Source of the DNA: an uncultured Paraprevotella sp.
GTDB taxonomy: Bacteria; Bacteroidota; Bacteroidia; Bacteroidales; Bacteroidaceae
DNA: 64,000 nucleotides
Direction of reading: 5' to 3'
NCBI GenBank assembly: GCA_900546665.1
Contig: URDY01000006.1
Span: 92,362-156,361 of the forward strand
Shown here piece after piece: positions 28,154 through 37,726 of the stretch. Every line of letters begins with the position of its first letter. Positions within the stretch are counted from its first letter, which is position 1. The translations under genes were made by a program, and so were the position numbers. Under the pieces are notes generated by a model. It saw only the letters and a list, made by a program, of their open reading frames with translations, was not told the DNA's origin and did not search any database.

Positions 28154-28432
28154 TTATTTTTTAACTGCATCTACAAACACTTTAGCCGGCTTGAATGCTG
28201 GGATATTATGTTCGTCGATGATGATAGTCGTGTTCTTAGAAATGTTACGTGCAGTCTTTTGTGCTCTCTTTTTCAGAATGAAACTTCCGAAGCCGCGAAG
28301 ATAAACGTTCTCCTCTTTTGTGATCAGAGACTCCTTGACAGCGTCCATAAAAGCTTCAACTGTGGTAAGTACTGCAGCCTTATCAACTCCTGTTTTTTTT
28401 GCAATCTCATTTACAATGTCTGCCTTTGTCAT
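28154..28432 (-). CDS. HU family DNA-binding protein
   Basis: This 92-residue nucleoid protein has the full HU/IHF layout. It opens MTKADIVNEIAKKTGVDKA, has the beta-arm region GFGSFILKKRAQKTARNISKNT and closes with the PAFKPAKVFVDAVKK tail. HU bends and compacts DNA as a dimer. A minus-strand -7-like box TATATTTG (28494-28487) lies about 55 bp upstream of the start. It is divergent from mutY. Confidence 0.96.
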   Translation of the reverse strand: MTKADIVNEIAKKTGVDKAAVLTTVEAFMDAVKESLITKEENVYLRGFGSFILKKRAQKTARNISKNTTIIIDEHNIPAFKPAKVFVDAVKK

Positions 28433-28543
28433 CTTTTTTGTAAAAATAATTGTTTATAAATCACTAATTTCTAATTTTTTGGAATGCAAATATATAGCTT
28501 TTTGGCAAGGAAAAGAAATTTATTTTTAAAAAAATCGTGTTTT

Positions 28544-28577
28544 TTTGTTTTTTAGCCATTGAAATACACTATTTTTG
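28544..28577 (+). promoter_or_regulatory. Bacteroidetes-type promoter of mutY
   Basis: TTTG (28544-28547), a 22-nt spacer and TATTTTTG (28570-28577) resemble the consensus. The predicted start of transcription is about 20 nt before the mutY ATG at 28605. Confidence 0.6.
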
Positions 28578-28604
28578 CACAGATAAGTTATATTTAAAGG
28601 TGAT

Positions 28605-29657
28605 ATGAGCAACGATTTTAGTGGTAGCCTGATAAGCTGGTACAGACAAAAAGGTCGTGATTTACCATGGAGACATACATCTGACCCGTATGTGATTTGG
28701 ATTTCAGAAGTGATGTTGCAGCAGACACAGGTAAGCCAGAGTTATGATTATTTTATCCGTTTTACCAAGCGTTTCCCTGATGTGCGTTCATTGGCTGCAG
28801 CTTCCGAGGATGAAGTATTGCATTATTGGCAAGGGTTGGGTTACTATTCACGTGCCAGAAACCTGCATGCCGCAGCCCGTCAGATTGTTGATCGTGGTGC
28901 ATTTCCTGATCAGTATGAAGACATAAGATCGTTGAAAGGAGTGGGGGACTATACGGCTGCAGCGGTAGCTTCCTTTGCCTTTGGCCGGCATTGTGCCGTG
29001 GTGGACGGCAATGTTTATCGGGTGTTGTCCCGTTATTTTGGTATTTCGGATCCTATTGATACCGTTAAAGGGAAAAAGTATTTCAAGACGTTGGCTCAGG
29101 AACTCCTGCCGGATGAAAATGAGGCTGACTACAATCAGGCCATAATGGATTTCGGCGCGATGCAGTGTGTGCCCAGAAATCCCGATTGTGGAAACTGTCC
29201 TTTGTCCGAGGGCTGTATGGCGTATGCCCACGGGCAGGTTCAGGCCTTTCCGGTCAAGTCGAGAAAGGTACATGTGGAAACGCGCTATCTCTATTATTTC
29301 TGGTTAAGGTCGGGTGATCAGATTGCACTGTTCAGACGGGAAGGTAGAGGTATCTGGCGCGGTTTGTACGAACCATTTCTGGTGGAGGGTGATGAATCTG
29401 AAGATTCCTGGAGAAAAGATAAGGTCCTGTCCGGTCTGACGGCACAACCGGGGAGCCGGCTTGCCATGCTGGCTGGCAATGTCCGCCATCAACTTACGCA
29501 CAGGCTTCTGGTTTGTACGTTTTTTGTCCTTGACCTTCCGGAAACTCCGGATAGTGACAGGCTTGGGCGCATGCCGGTATGGACCAACCGTCATTTGCTT
29601 GCAGATTACGCTATGCCGCAACTGATGGTCAGATTGTTGTCGGAATGTAACCTGTAA
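28605..29657 (+). CDS. mutY: A/G-specific adenine DNA glycosylase
   Basis: This 350-residue MutY removes adenine mispaired with 8-oxoguanine. The catalytic glutamate lies in SEVMLQQTQV (about 34-43). The helix-hairpin-helix is LKGVGDYTAAAVASFAFG, with the catalytic Asp in AVVDGNVYRVLSR. The iron-sulphur cluster has the spacing C-x6-C-x2-C-x5-C (CVPRNPDCGNCPLSEGC, about 187-203). The C-terminal NUDIX-like domain that recognises 8-oxoG follows. It is divergent from HU and upstream of ssb. Confidence 0.97.
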   Translation: MSNDFSGSLISWYRQKGRDLPWRHTSDPYVIWISEVMLQQTQVSQSYDYFIRFTKRFPDVRSLAAASEDEVLHYWQGLGYYSRARNLHAAARQIVDRGAFPDQYEDIRSLKGVGDYTAAAVASFAFGRHCAVVDGNVYRVLSRYFGISDPIDTVKGKKYFKTLAQELLPDENEADYNQAIMDFGAMQCVPRNPDCGNCPLSEGCMAYAHGQVQAFPVKSRKVHVETRYLYYFWLRSGDQIALFRREGRGIWRGLYEPFLVEGDESEDSWRKDKVLSGLTAQPGSRLAMLAGNVRHQLTHRLLVCTFFVLDLPETPDSDRLGRMPVWTNRHLLADYAMPQLMVRLLSECNL

Positions 29658-29698
29658 GTGTAAAAACAGTTAGGATGTGAAAAAATATATAGAGAATG

Positions 29699-29729
29699 TT
29701 GTCCGTAAAGACTAAAATAGTTATCTTTG
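29699..29729 (+). promoter_or_regulatory. Bacteroidetes-type promoter of ssb
   Basis: TTG (29699-29701), a 20-nt spacer and TATCTTTG (29722-29729) fit the consensus with one weak position. The start of transcription would be about 22 nt before the ssb ATG at 29758. Confidence 0.55.
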
Positions 29730-29757
29730 GCGGAAAAACATATAAAAGGATAAGTTT

Positions 29758-30198
29758 ATGTCATTAAATAAGGTAATGCTCATCGGTCATGTCGGTAAAG
29801 ATCCCGATGTCCGCTATTTGGATCATGGTGTTGCTGTGGCAACAGTGGTTTTGGCAACAACGGAGCGCGGATACAGGCTTCAGAACGGAACGGAAGTGCC
29901 GGAGCGTACGGAATGGCATAATATCATTTTTTGGAGAGGGCTGGCAGAAACTGTGGAGAAATATGTCCATAAGGGCGACAAACTGTTTGTGGAAGGTAAG
30001 ATCCGTTCGCGTTCATACGATGATCAGAAAGGTGTGAAAAGGTATATTACGGAGATTTTTGCCGACAATATGGAAATGTTGACTCCAAGAAGCAGCACGC
30101 AGGCCGCTCCGGCTCAGAATAGCAATAATAAGGATATGTCGGCCTCCAGACCTTCTGTGACGACTCAGGAAGGTACGGTAGACGATTTGCCTTTTTGA
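29758..30198 (+). CDS. ssb: Single-stranded DNA-binding protein
   Basis: This 146-residue SSB has an N-terminal OB fold (SLNKVMLIGHVGKDPDVRYL opens it; WHNIIFWRGLAETVEKYVHKG is the central part). A flexible Gln/Asn/Ser-rich linker follows and the acidic C-terminal tip DDLPF recruits repair and replication proteins. It lies 22 bp before gldE, in the usual Bacteroidales order mutY-ssb-gldE. Confidence 0.96.
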   Translation: MSLNKVMLIGHVGKDPDVRYLDHGVAVATVVLATTERGYRLQNGTEVPERTEWHNIIFWRGLAETVEKYVHKGDKLFVEGKIRSRSYDDQKGVKRYITEIFADNMEMLTPRSSTQAAPAQNSNNKDMSASRPSVTTQEGTVDDLPF

Positions 30199-30220
30199 TG
30201 TATAACTAAATTATAGTATT

Positions 30221-31585
30221 TTGAATATAGATTCGTTTTTATCGCAGTGTTCGGCTTTGTTCAGCAATATAACTGTGATGTCTCCTGATGCGGGAGCTAT
30301 GCTTGCCTTTATTCTGGCAGTAGTTTTGTTAGGGTGTTCGGGCTTTGTGTCAGCCTCAGAAATTGCTTTCTTTTCATTGTCTCCGACAGATCTGAATACG
30401 ATCGAAGAGGAAAAGCATCCGGCAGACAGCAAGATCATCAGTCTTAAAAGTGATTCGGAACGTCTTTTGGCGACTATTCTTATTTCCAATAATTTTGTGA
30501 ATGTCGCTATTATTATGCTTCTGAATTATTTCTTTGCCTCTACGGTGGATTTTGGAGGCAGCGACATTCTGGAATTTGTCTTTATGACCGTATTGCTGAC
30601 GTTCCTTCTGCTGCTGTTCGGAGAAATCATGCCCAAAATTTATTCTGCCCAGCATACATTGAGCTTTTGTCGTATGGTGGCTTCGGCTTTTGTGGTGATA
30701 GAAAAGGTGTTCTGGCCTTTGTCTTCATTTCTGATCCGCTCCAAAAAGCTGGCTACAAAGGTGGTGCAGAAAGAGACACGGCCTATTTCCGTAGATGAAC
30801 TGGAGCAGGCTCTTGAACTGACAGACAAGAAGGATATCGCGGAAGAGAAGAACATGCTGAAGGGGATTATCCGCTTTGGCGGTGAAACTGCACGCGAAAT
30901 CATGACGCCCCGTATGGATATTGTTGATCTGGATATGAAAACTTCATATCCGGATGTGCTGAAGTGCATAGTAGAAAACAATTATTCGCGTATTCCTGTG
31001 TATGCGGGTACCAAGGATAATATCAAGGGCGTGTTGTATATTAAAGACTTGCTGCCGCATCTTAACAAACCGGCCGGTTTCCGTTGGCAGTCTCTGATCC
31101 GTCCGCCTTATTTTGTGCCTGAAACGAAGATGATTGATGACTTGTTGCGTGATTTCCAGACCAACAAGGTCCATATTGCCATTGTAGTGGATGAGTTTGG
31201 CGGCACATCGGGTATCGTGACGATGGAAGATGTGATAGAGGAAATAGTCGGTGAGATCAATGATGAATATGATGAGGAGGAAACTTCATATACCCAGGTT
31301 GATGAACATACCTATCTGTTCGAAGCCAAAACGCTTTTGACAGACTTCTTTAAGATTGTCAATCTGGATGATGACTTTTTTGAAGAGGTTCAGGGTGAGG
31401 CTGATACTTTGGCCGGTCTGATGCTTGAAATTAAGGGAGAGTTTCCTAAAAAGCATGAGATTATCAATTACCGTCATGTCCAGTTCGAGATTATGGAAGT
31501 GGACAAACGCAGAATATTGAAGATCAAGGTGGTGATGGGTGATCCCGAGGGTAATAAACAGGAGGAAGCCGTGGCTGAATCTTAA
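30221..31585 (+). CDS. gldE: GldE-type CNNM/CBS transporter-like protein
   Basis: This 454-residue protein has an N-terminal DUF21/CNNM membrane domain with about four helices (about 25-185). Two CBS domains (about 215-335) and a C-terminal CorC/HlyC domain follow. GldE is known as a gliding-motility-associated protein in Flavobacterium, but non-gliding Bacteroidales carry it too, and CNNM relatives transport magnesium. The start is a TTG at 30221 (MNIDSFLSQ), since the next ATG (30278) would remove the leading part. It probably shares a transcript with ssb (22 bp) and the transferase (16 bp). Confidence 0.9.
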   Translation: MNIDSFLSQCSALFSNITVMSPDAGAMLAFILAVVLLGCSGFVSASEIAFFSLSPTDLNTIEEEKHPADSKIISLKSDSERLLATILISNNFVNVAIIMLLNYFFASTVDFGGSDILEFVFMTVLLTFLLLLFGEIMPKIYSAQHTLSFCRMVASAFVVIEKVFWPLSSFLIRSKKLATKVVQKETRPISVDELEQALELTDKKDIAEEKNMLKGIIRFGGETAREIMTPRMDIVDLDMKTSYPDVLKCIVENNYSRIPVYAGTKDNIKGVLYIKDLLPHLNKPAGFRWQSLIRPPYFVPETKMIDDLLRDFQTNKVHIAIVVDEFGGTSGIVTMEDVIEEIVGEINDEYDEEETSYTQVDEHTYLFEAKTLLTDFFKIVNLDDDFFEEVQGEADTLAGLMLEIKGEFPKKHEIINYRHVQFEIMEVDKRRILKIKVVMGDPEGNKQEEAVAES

Positions 31586-31601
31586 AAGAGGAGAGCCGGT
31601 C

Positions 31602-32240
31602 ATGCCTTTTGCTTACAGAATTGAATGTCCGCATGCCTATGGAGGCGTATGGAAGATAGAGGAAACCGTAGAGGAACTCGTCTGCCATATACCGCAGATT
31701 GCTGAAGATGCTCAAAGAGCCGAGACACTTTTCGCATCTCCAAGGCGTCGGTTGGAATATGTAGCCGTTCGTGCTCTTATATATACCTTGCTCCAGAAAC
31801 TTCCAACGATCCTGTATAAGAAAAGTGGCAAGCCTTTTCTTGAGGACCAGTCCTTGTTCCTGTCAGTTTCGCATACGTCGGGTTATGCTGCCGTGCTGTT
31901 TTCTGAGGACAGGGAAGTGGGTATTGATATTGAGATGGTTTCAGAACGTGTCATGAAAGTACGTGAACGTTTCCTAGCTTCCGATGAGAAGCCGGAAACG
32001 TTGTATGACACTTTGTTGCATTGGTCGGCCAAAGAAGCCGTGTTCAAAATAATAGACCGGGAAAATGCAGGCTTGGGAACTCATTTCCACGTACGTGGTC
32101 TGGTTGGAAGAATGCAGAACAGTGAGAATGAAGTGACACGGTCCGGTACATTCTTATTGAAATATGACGGTATGTCGCAACCGTTTGAAATTTATTATCA
32201 GACTACTTCTGATTATGTCCTGACTTATGTCGCCTCCTGA
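31602..32240 (+). CDS. 4'-phosphopantetheinyl transferase
   Basis: This 212-residue Sfp-type enzyme transfers phosphopantetheine from CoA to carrier proteins. The magnesium-binding signature GIDIEMV and the W-S-A-K-E-A-V-F-K motif are visible, as is the LSVSHTSGYAAV stretch. The ATG at 31602 follows a GGAG-like sequence and replaces an upstream in-frame ATG at 31539, which lies inside gldE. It is 16 bp after gldE, an arrangement common in Bacteroides. Confidence 0.9.
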   Translation: MPFAYRIECPHAYGGVWKIEETVEELVCHIPQIAEDAQRAETLFASPRRRLEYVAVRALIYTLLQKLPTILYKKSGKPFLEDQSLFLSVSHTSGYAAVLFSEDREVGIDIEMVSERVMKVRERFLASDEKPETLYDTLLHWSAKEAVFKIIDRENAGLGTHFHVRGLVGRMQNSENEVTRSGTFLLKYDGMSQPFEIYYQTTSDYVLTYVAS

Positions 32241-32249
32241 TCTTTCTGA

Positions 32250-32669
32250 TTAAAGGTCGGCTGTTTTCTTGAATATCAGTTCTTTGGGGATTTTTACCAG
32301 CTTTTTGTTGACGACTTTCTTGACGGAAACTCCGTCTTTCAGTTTGGCCCGGAATATTGAATCATTTTCAACGGACAATTCAATCTCCTGGTTTTCTGAA
32401 CCTAATTCGTTTGAAAGCCGTATGGTGGCTTCCTTTTCGTTTTTGACTTTGCAGGATGTAATCATCCATATACCATAGATATTGCCGTTCATATAACCGT
32501 TGAGTGGGCCGAACATGTCCAAACCGGGTACAGGTACACTTTCTTCGTAAAGATTGATAACCAGATTGATACGGTTCTCTTTGTCATAAAGTTTGCATTT
32601 GAAGGGTGTCTGGGCGTATGTAGTGAGAGTTAGGCACAGTCCCCAGGCAAGTGTGGCGATTTTTTTCAT
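32250..32669 (-). CDS. Exported hypothetical protein
   Basis: This 139-residue protein has a signal peptide (MKKIATLAWGLCLTLTTYAQ). The mature part is mostly beta-strand and polar, with no recognised domain (for example the GPLNGYMNGNIYGIWMIT centre). It is convergent with the transferase gene, 9 bp away, and divergent from the glycogen synthase. Function is unknown. Confidence 0.7.
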   Translation of the reverse strand: MKKIATLAWGLCLTLTTYAQTPFKCKLYDKENRINLVINLYEESVPVPGLDMFGPLNGYMNGNIYGIWMITSCKVKNEKEATIRLSNELGSENQEIELSVENDSIFRAKLKDGVSVKKVVNKKLVKIPKELIFKKTADL

Positions 32670-32857
32670 ATTTGTAATTTATTAATATTGTAAATTTAAT
32701 ATATGACTTGATGAAAAGAAAACATATTAACATAAATTCTCAAATTTTATTACAAATAAATCCTAAATCGTCATTCTTTTCTTTTACGTGACAACAGCTA
32801 TATTACTCGCATGCTATAAAATAGGGCTTTTTATTTTTTTTTTTCTTCAGAAAATCG

Positions 32858-32865
32858 TATTTTTG
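32858..32865 (+). promoter_or_regulatory. -7 box of the glycogen synthase gene
   Basis: TATTTTTG fits TAnnTTTG and lies 25 bp before the ATG at 32890, so an in-frame ACG-region start further upstream is excluded. The -33 region is a T-run and not informative. Confidence 0.5.
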
Positions 32866-32889
32866 CAAAAAATAAAGAATTTGTTAATA

Positions 32890-34557
32890 ATGAATAACGC
32901 GGAAAATACTCCAGATTTTATTTTTGAGTCAAGCTGGGAAGTATGCAATAAGGTAGGAGGAATTTATACCGTATTGTCTACAAGAGCGAAGACATTAGAG
33001 GATATTATGCACGACCGTCTGATCTTCATAGGACCTGACGTGTGGGGAGAAAAGAGTAATCCTTTGTTCGTTGAAGATAGATCCTTGCTCGGAGAATGGA
33101 GAGAGAAGGCAGAAGCCGATAATTTGTATGTGCGTGTGGGACGTTGGAATGTGCCCGGAAATCCGATTGCTGTATTAGTAGACTTCCAGCAGTATTACGA
33201 CCGGAAGGATGCTATATATACCCGATTATGGGAAGATTTCCAGGTGGATTCCCTTCATGCCTATGGGGATTATGACGAGGCGTCCATGTTTTCTTATGCG
33301 GCAGGCCTTGTCGTAGAGCATTATTATAAGTATGCACTTGAAGGCAAATGCCACAAGGTGATCTATCAGGCTCATGAATGGATGACAGGACTAGGCGCGT
33401 TGTATATTCGCAAACATGTGCCGGCCATAGCTACGATATTCACTACACATGCTACCAGTATCGGACGGTCTATAGCCGGAAATCACAAACCGCTTTATGA
33501 ATATTTGTTTGCCTATAATGGCAATCAGATGGCTCAAGAGCTGAATATGCAGTCCAAGCATTCCATTGAGCGTCAGACGGCTCATAATGTGGACTGTTTT
33601 ACTACGGTCAGTGAGGTGACAAACCGTGAATGTGCCGAATTGCTGGACAAACCGGCTGATGTGGTACTCATGAACGGCTTTGAAAAGAATTTCGTACCGG
33701 ACAAACGCCATTTTGCGGCAAAGAAAAAGGCTGCACGTGAAAAAATGCGTAAGGTAGCCGGTGCCTTGATGGGTACGACCTTTGATGATGACGTGATGAT
33801 AGTCTCAACTAGCGGGCGTTATGAATTCAAGAATAAGGGTATCGATGTGTATATGGAGGCTCTTAACCGTTCGTTGCGGAATAAGAATCTCACCAAGCAG
33901 GTCCTGGCGTTCATACAGGTGCCCGGATGGGTGGCTTGTGCACGAGAAGATCTCAAGGAACGCCTCGAATCAGGACTGACTTATGATACACCTCTTGAAC
34001 AGCCTATCCTGACTCATTGGCTGCATGATTTTTCACACGATCAGGTGATTGACTATGTCAAACGGTATAACATGTGGAATCGTCCCGAAGATAAGGTGAA
34101 AGTAATATTCGTGCCTTGTTATCTGGATGGAAACGACGGAATCTTCAATCTTTCATATTATGACGTACTTATCGGTAATGATCTGAGTATCTATGCGTCT
34201 TATTATGAACCATGGGGATATACCCCGTTGGAGAGTGTGGCTTTCCATGTGCCATGTGTGACGACCAATCTGTCCGGTTTCGGAATGTGGGTAAACCAAC
34301 TTCTTGGACATGAGGGACTTCTGAAAGATGGTGTACAGGTTATCCGACGTACGGATTATAATTATTCCGAAGTAGCAGACGAAATAAAGGATGCCATATC
34401 CGAATATGCTTTGCTGCCAGTGAAGGAAAGAGAAAAGATCCGTCAGAAAGCTGCCGCCATAGCAGAGCATGCATTGTGGAAGCATTTTATAAAATATTAC
34501 GTTCAGGCTTACGAATTTGCGTTGAAGAAAGCAGCTGAACGTAACAAACAGAATTGA
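32890..34557 (+). CDS. Eukaryote-type glycogen synthase (GT3)
   Basis: This 555-residue glycosyltransferase is of the GT3 class found in yeast and animals rather than the GlgA (GT5) class. It opens DFIFESSWEVCNKVGGIYTV and has TTHATSIGRSIAG, VLMNGFEKNF and SIYASYYEPWGYTPLESVAF, where the conserved acidic residue precedes PWGY. The donor is probably UDP-glucose, as in other GT3 enzymes, but this is not shown. glgP starts 39 bp downstream, so synthesis and breakdown enzymes are probably co-expressed. Confidence 0.92.
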   Translation: MNNAENTPDFIFESSWEVCNKVGGIYTVLSTRAKTLEDIMHDRLIFIGPDVWGEKSNPLFVEDRSLLGEWREKAEADNLYVRVGRWNVPGNPIAVLVDFQQYYDRKDAIYTRLWEDFQVDSLHAYGDYDEASMFSYAAGLVVEHYYKYALEGKCHKVIYQAHEWMTGLGALYIRKHVPAIATIFTTHATSIGRSIAGNHKPLYEYLFAYNGNQMAQELNMQSKHSIERQTAHNVDCFTTVSEVTNRECAELLDKPADVVLMNGFEKNFVPDKRHFAAKKKAAREKMRKVAGALMGTTFDDDVMIVSTSGRYEFKNKGIDVYMEALNRSLRNKNLTKQVLAFIQVPGWVACAREDLKERLESGLTYDTPLEQPILTHWLHDFSHDQVIDYVKRYNMWNRPEDKVKVIFVPCYLDGNDGIFNLSYYDVLIGNDLSIYASYYEPWGYTPLESVAFHVPCVTTNLSGFGMWVNQLLGHEGLLKDGVQVIRRTDYNYSEVADEIKDAISEYALLPVKEREKIRQKAAAIAEHALWKHFIKYYVQAYEFALKKAAERNKQN

Positions 34558-34595
34558 GAGAGAAAATTAATTAAAATTCTTATAAGTTTGAGAGT

Positions 34596-37160
34596 ATGAA
34601 AATTAAAGCAAGTTGCTCTAATGGAGCTAATTGGAAACAAGTGAATGTTAAATCCCGTATCCCTGCGGAACTGAGCAAACTCGAGGAGTTGGCCCGTAAC
34701 ATGTGGTGGTCATGGAATCATGATGCACGTTCATTGTTCCGTAATTTGGACGAGAAACTTTATGAAGAAGTAGACGGCAATCCGGTATTGTTGCTGGAGC
34801 GTCTGAGCTACGAAAAAATGGAAAAATTGTCAAAGGACGAGGCTGTCATCAACAAGATGAATCAGGTTTACGCTGCATTCCGTGAATATATGGATGTTAA
34901 ACCCGACAGCAGCCGTGCTTCAGTAGCTTATTTCTGTATGGAATATGGCTTGAATCAGGTTCTTAAAATATATTCAGGCGGTTTGGGCGTCCTGGCAGGT
35001 GACTATTTGAAGGAAGCTTCTGACAGCAACGTTGACATGTGTGCGATCGGTTTCCTTTACCGTTATGGTTATTTTACTCAGACTCTGTCAATGGACGGAC
35101 AGCAGATTGCCAACTACGAAGCACAGAATTTCGGCAGCCTGCCATTGGAACGTCAGCTTGACGAACACGGTAACCCGATGACTGTAGAAGTGCCTTACAT
35201 GAACTATACGGTTTATGCTTCTGTATGGCGCGTGAATGTAGGTCGTATCAAGCTTTATCTTTTGGATACCGACAATGATATGAACTCTGAGTTCGATCGT
35301 CCGATTACTCATACACTTTATGGTGGTGACTGGGAAAACCGTCTTAAGCAGGAAATCCTTTTGGGTATCGGTGGTGTGCTGACTTTGAAGAAGTTGGGTA
35401 TCAAGAAAGATATTTATCACTGCAATGAAGGTCATGCTGCATTGTGTAATGTTCAGCGTTTGCTGGATTACGTTAAGGAAGGTTTGACTTTCAACCAGGC
35501 ACTTGAGCTCGTACGTGCTTCATCTCTTTATACTGTTCATACACCGGTTCCGGCAGGACATGATTACTTCGACGAAGCATTGTTCGGCAAATACATGGGC
35601 GGTTATCCTGCCATGTTGGGTATCACATGGGATGAATTTATCGGAATGGGCCGTCAGAATCCTGATGATCATTCAGAGCGTTTCTGTATGTCAACTTTCG
35701 CATGCAACACATGTCAGGAAGTTAACGGCGTAAGCTGGCTTCACGGAAAGGTGTCACAGAATATGTTCTCTGGTATCTGGAAGGGTTATTTCCCCGAAGA
35801 GAGCCATGTAAGCTATGTTACTAACGGTGTACATTTCCCCACTTGGTCTGCCAACGAATGGCGTAAGCTTTACAAGAAGTATTTTGATCCGAGTTTTATG
35901 TCTGACCAGAGCAACGAAAACATCTGGGAAGCTATTTACAATGTACCCGATGAAGAGATCTGGGAAACCCGTGTTAAACTGAAGACGAAGCTGATTTATT
36001 ATATCCGCAAGGAATTCCGTGACAGCTGGTTGAAGAATCAGGGTGATCCTTCACGTGTGGTATCTCTGATGGATAAGATCAATCCGAATGCATTGCTGAT
36101 CGGTTTCGGTCGTCGTTTTGCCACTTACAAGCGTGCTCATCTGTTGTTTACAGACTTGGATCGTCTTTCAAAGATCGTCAACAATCCTAATTATCCTGTA
36201 CAGTTCCTTTATACTGGTAAGGCACATCCGGCAGATGGAGCAGGTCAGGGTCTGATCAAGAAGATCTATGAGATTTCACAGCGTCCTGAGTTCCTTGGTA
36301 AGATTATTTTCCTTGAGAACTATGATATGCAGTTGGCTCGTCGTCTGGTGAGCGGTGTGGATATCTGGATGAATACACCGACACGTCCTCTTGAGGCTTC
36401 AGGTACATCAGGTGAAAAAGCTTTGATGAACGGTGTGCTTAACCTTTCTGTCCTCGATGGATGGTGGCTTGAAGGTTATCGCGAAGGAGCAGGATGGGCT
36501 TTGACAGAGAAACGTACTTATGCCAATCAGGCTCATCAGGATCAGCTCGACGCTGCAACCATTTATAGCTTGTTGGAGAACGAAATCCTGCCGTTGTACT
36601 ATGCCCGTAACAGCAAGGGTTATTCTGCAGGTTGGATTAAGACTATCAAGAATTCAATTGCCCGTATTGCACCTCATTACACAATGAAACGTCAGTTGGA
36701 TGATTATTACAGCAAATTCTATAATAAGGAAGCTGCACGTTTCAAACTGTTGAGTGCCAACGACAATGCCAAGGCTAAGGAAATTGCTGCATGGAAAGAG
36801 GCTGTAGCAGAGAAGTGGGATCAGATTGAGGTCGTATCTTCAGAGAAATGTGAGGCTTTGGTTAATGGTCAGATCGAAAGTGGAAAAGACTATACAATCC
36901 GTATCGTCGTAGATGAAAAGGGTCTGAAGGATGCTGTAGGCGTAGAACTCGTGACTATCCATACAGATAAGGAAGGTGTAGATCACATCTATTCTGTTGA
37001 ACCACTGGAAGTAGTTAAGGTTGATGGTGATTTGTATACATTCGAAGTTTGCCACTCAATCAATAACGCTGGTAGCTTCAAGGTGGCATACCGTATGTAT
37101 CCTAAGAATGCAGATCTGCCTCACCGTCAGGATTTCTGTTACGTGAAATGGTTTAACTGA
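34596..37160 (+). CDS. glgP: Alpha-glucan (glycogen) phosphorylase
   Basis: This 854-residue GT35 phosphorylase releases glucose-1-phosphate from glycogen or maltodextrin. The N-terminal part has [13 protein letters not shown] and [10 protein letters not shown], the active core has [20 protein letters not shown] (the pyridoxal-binding lysine is within GEKALMN), and the C-terminal part is a beta-rich extension. It follows glycogen synthase by 39 bp and ends at a terminator (37187-37224). Its codon usage suggests strong expression. Confidence 0.95.
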   Translation: MKIKASCSNGANWKQVNVKSRIPAELSKLEELARNMWWSWNHDARSLFRNLDEKLYEEVDGNPVLLLERLSYEKMEKLSKDEAVINKMNQVYAAFREYMDVKPDSSRASVAYFCMEYGLNQVLKIYSGGLGVLAGDYLKEASDSNVDMCAIGFLYRYGYFTQTLSMDGQQIANYEAQNFGSLPLERQLDEHGNPMTVEVPYMNYTVYASVWRVNVGRIKLYLLDTDNDMNSEFDRPITHTLYGGDWENRLKQEILLGIGGVLTLKKLGIKKDIYHCNEGHAALCNVQRLLDYVKEGLTFNQALELVRASSLYTVHTPVPAGHDYFDEALFGKYMGGYPAMLGITWDEFIGMGRQNPDDHSERFCMSTFACNTCQEVNGVSWLHGKVSQNMFSGIWKGYFPEESHVSYVTNGVHFPTWSANEWRKLYKKYFDPSFMSDQSNENIWEAIYNVPDEEIWETRVKLKTKLIYYIRKEFRDSWLKNQGDPSRVVSLMDKINPNALLIGFGRRFATYKRAHLLFTDLDRLSKIVNNPNYPVQFLYTGKAHPADGAGQGLIKKIYEISQRPEFLGKIIFLENYDMQLARRLVSGVDIWMNTPTRPLEASGTSGEKALMNGVLNLSVLDGWWLEGYREGAGWALTEKRTYANQAHQDQLDAATIYSLLENEILPLYYARNSKGYSAGWIKTIKNSIARIAPHYTMKRQLDDYYSKFYNKEAARFKLLSANDNAKAKEIAAWKEAVAEKWDQIEVVSSEKCEALVNGQIESGKDYTIRIVVDEKGLKDAVGVELVTIHTDKEGVDHIYSVEPLEVVKVDGDLYTFEVCHSINNAGSFKVAYRMYPKNADLPHRQDFCYVKWFN

Positions 37161-37186
37161 TTAATGAAGGTTAAATGTCATAAATA

Positions 37187-37224
37187 AAAAAAGTGGGTGT
37201 ATCGGAAGGTACATCCACTTTTTT
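37187..37224 (+). terminator. Terminator of glycogen operon
   Basis: AAGTGGGTGTA (37191-37201) pairs with TACATCCACTT (37210-37220) with one G-U position, extended by an A-run and a T-run on either side. It lies 27 bp after the glgP stop codon. Confidence 0.85.
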
Positions 37225-37381
37225 TATTATAGCTTGTTACGCTTTGTATAAAGATGATTTGGAGCCGTATTTGTGATATAAAGAGAGTATTCAGGACAGA
37301 GCCTGACATATACGGAGTCAGATTGGTAAAATTAGGCCTGATCGGAAAATTGGGATTTTCTTTCCGTAAAACACAGTATGC

Positions 37382-37726
37382 CTATCTGGTCTGAGTGTAA
37401 CCTTCTTTTTTGAGAAGTTCGATAATCCGTTCGCGCCATTCGCCCTGGATCAGGATTTCTCCGTCTTTCGCCGCACCACCTACACCACATTTGGTCTTGA
37501 GGAGTTTGCACAGTTCCTTCAAGTCGGCTTCCGTACCGATGAATCCCTTCACTACAGTAACGATCTTTCCGCCACGGTTTTTCCGTTCTATGCCGATTCG
37601 CAGTTTTTGTTGGGATGGGGGAAGAGTTTCGTTTTCTTCTTCCTCGTCTGTTTCAAATGCAAAATCGGGGTTGGTCGAGTAGACCATCCCCAATCTTGAT
37701 TTCCAGTCGTTATCTTTCTGTTTCAT
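37382..37726 (-). CDS. SUI1/YciH-type translation factor
   Basis: This 114-residue protein has the eIF1/SUI1 fold (RIGIERKNRGGKIVTVVKGF, LKTKCGVGGAAKDGEILIQG). An acidic linker precedes it. Bacterial YciH-type proteins interact with ribosomal initiation complexes, but their physiological role is unsettled. The ATG overlaps the ettA stop codon (TGATG), so translational coupling with EttA is likely, a sensible pairing of two translation factors. Confidence 0.92.
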   Translation of the reverse strand: MKQKDNDWKSRLGMVYSTNPDFAFETDEEEENETLPPSQQKLRIGIERKNRGGKIVTVVKGFIGTEADLKELCKLLKTKCGVGGAAKDGEILIQGEWRERIIELLKKEGYTQTR

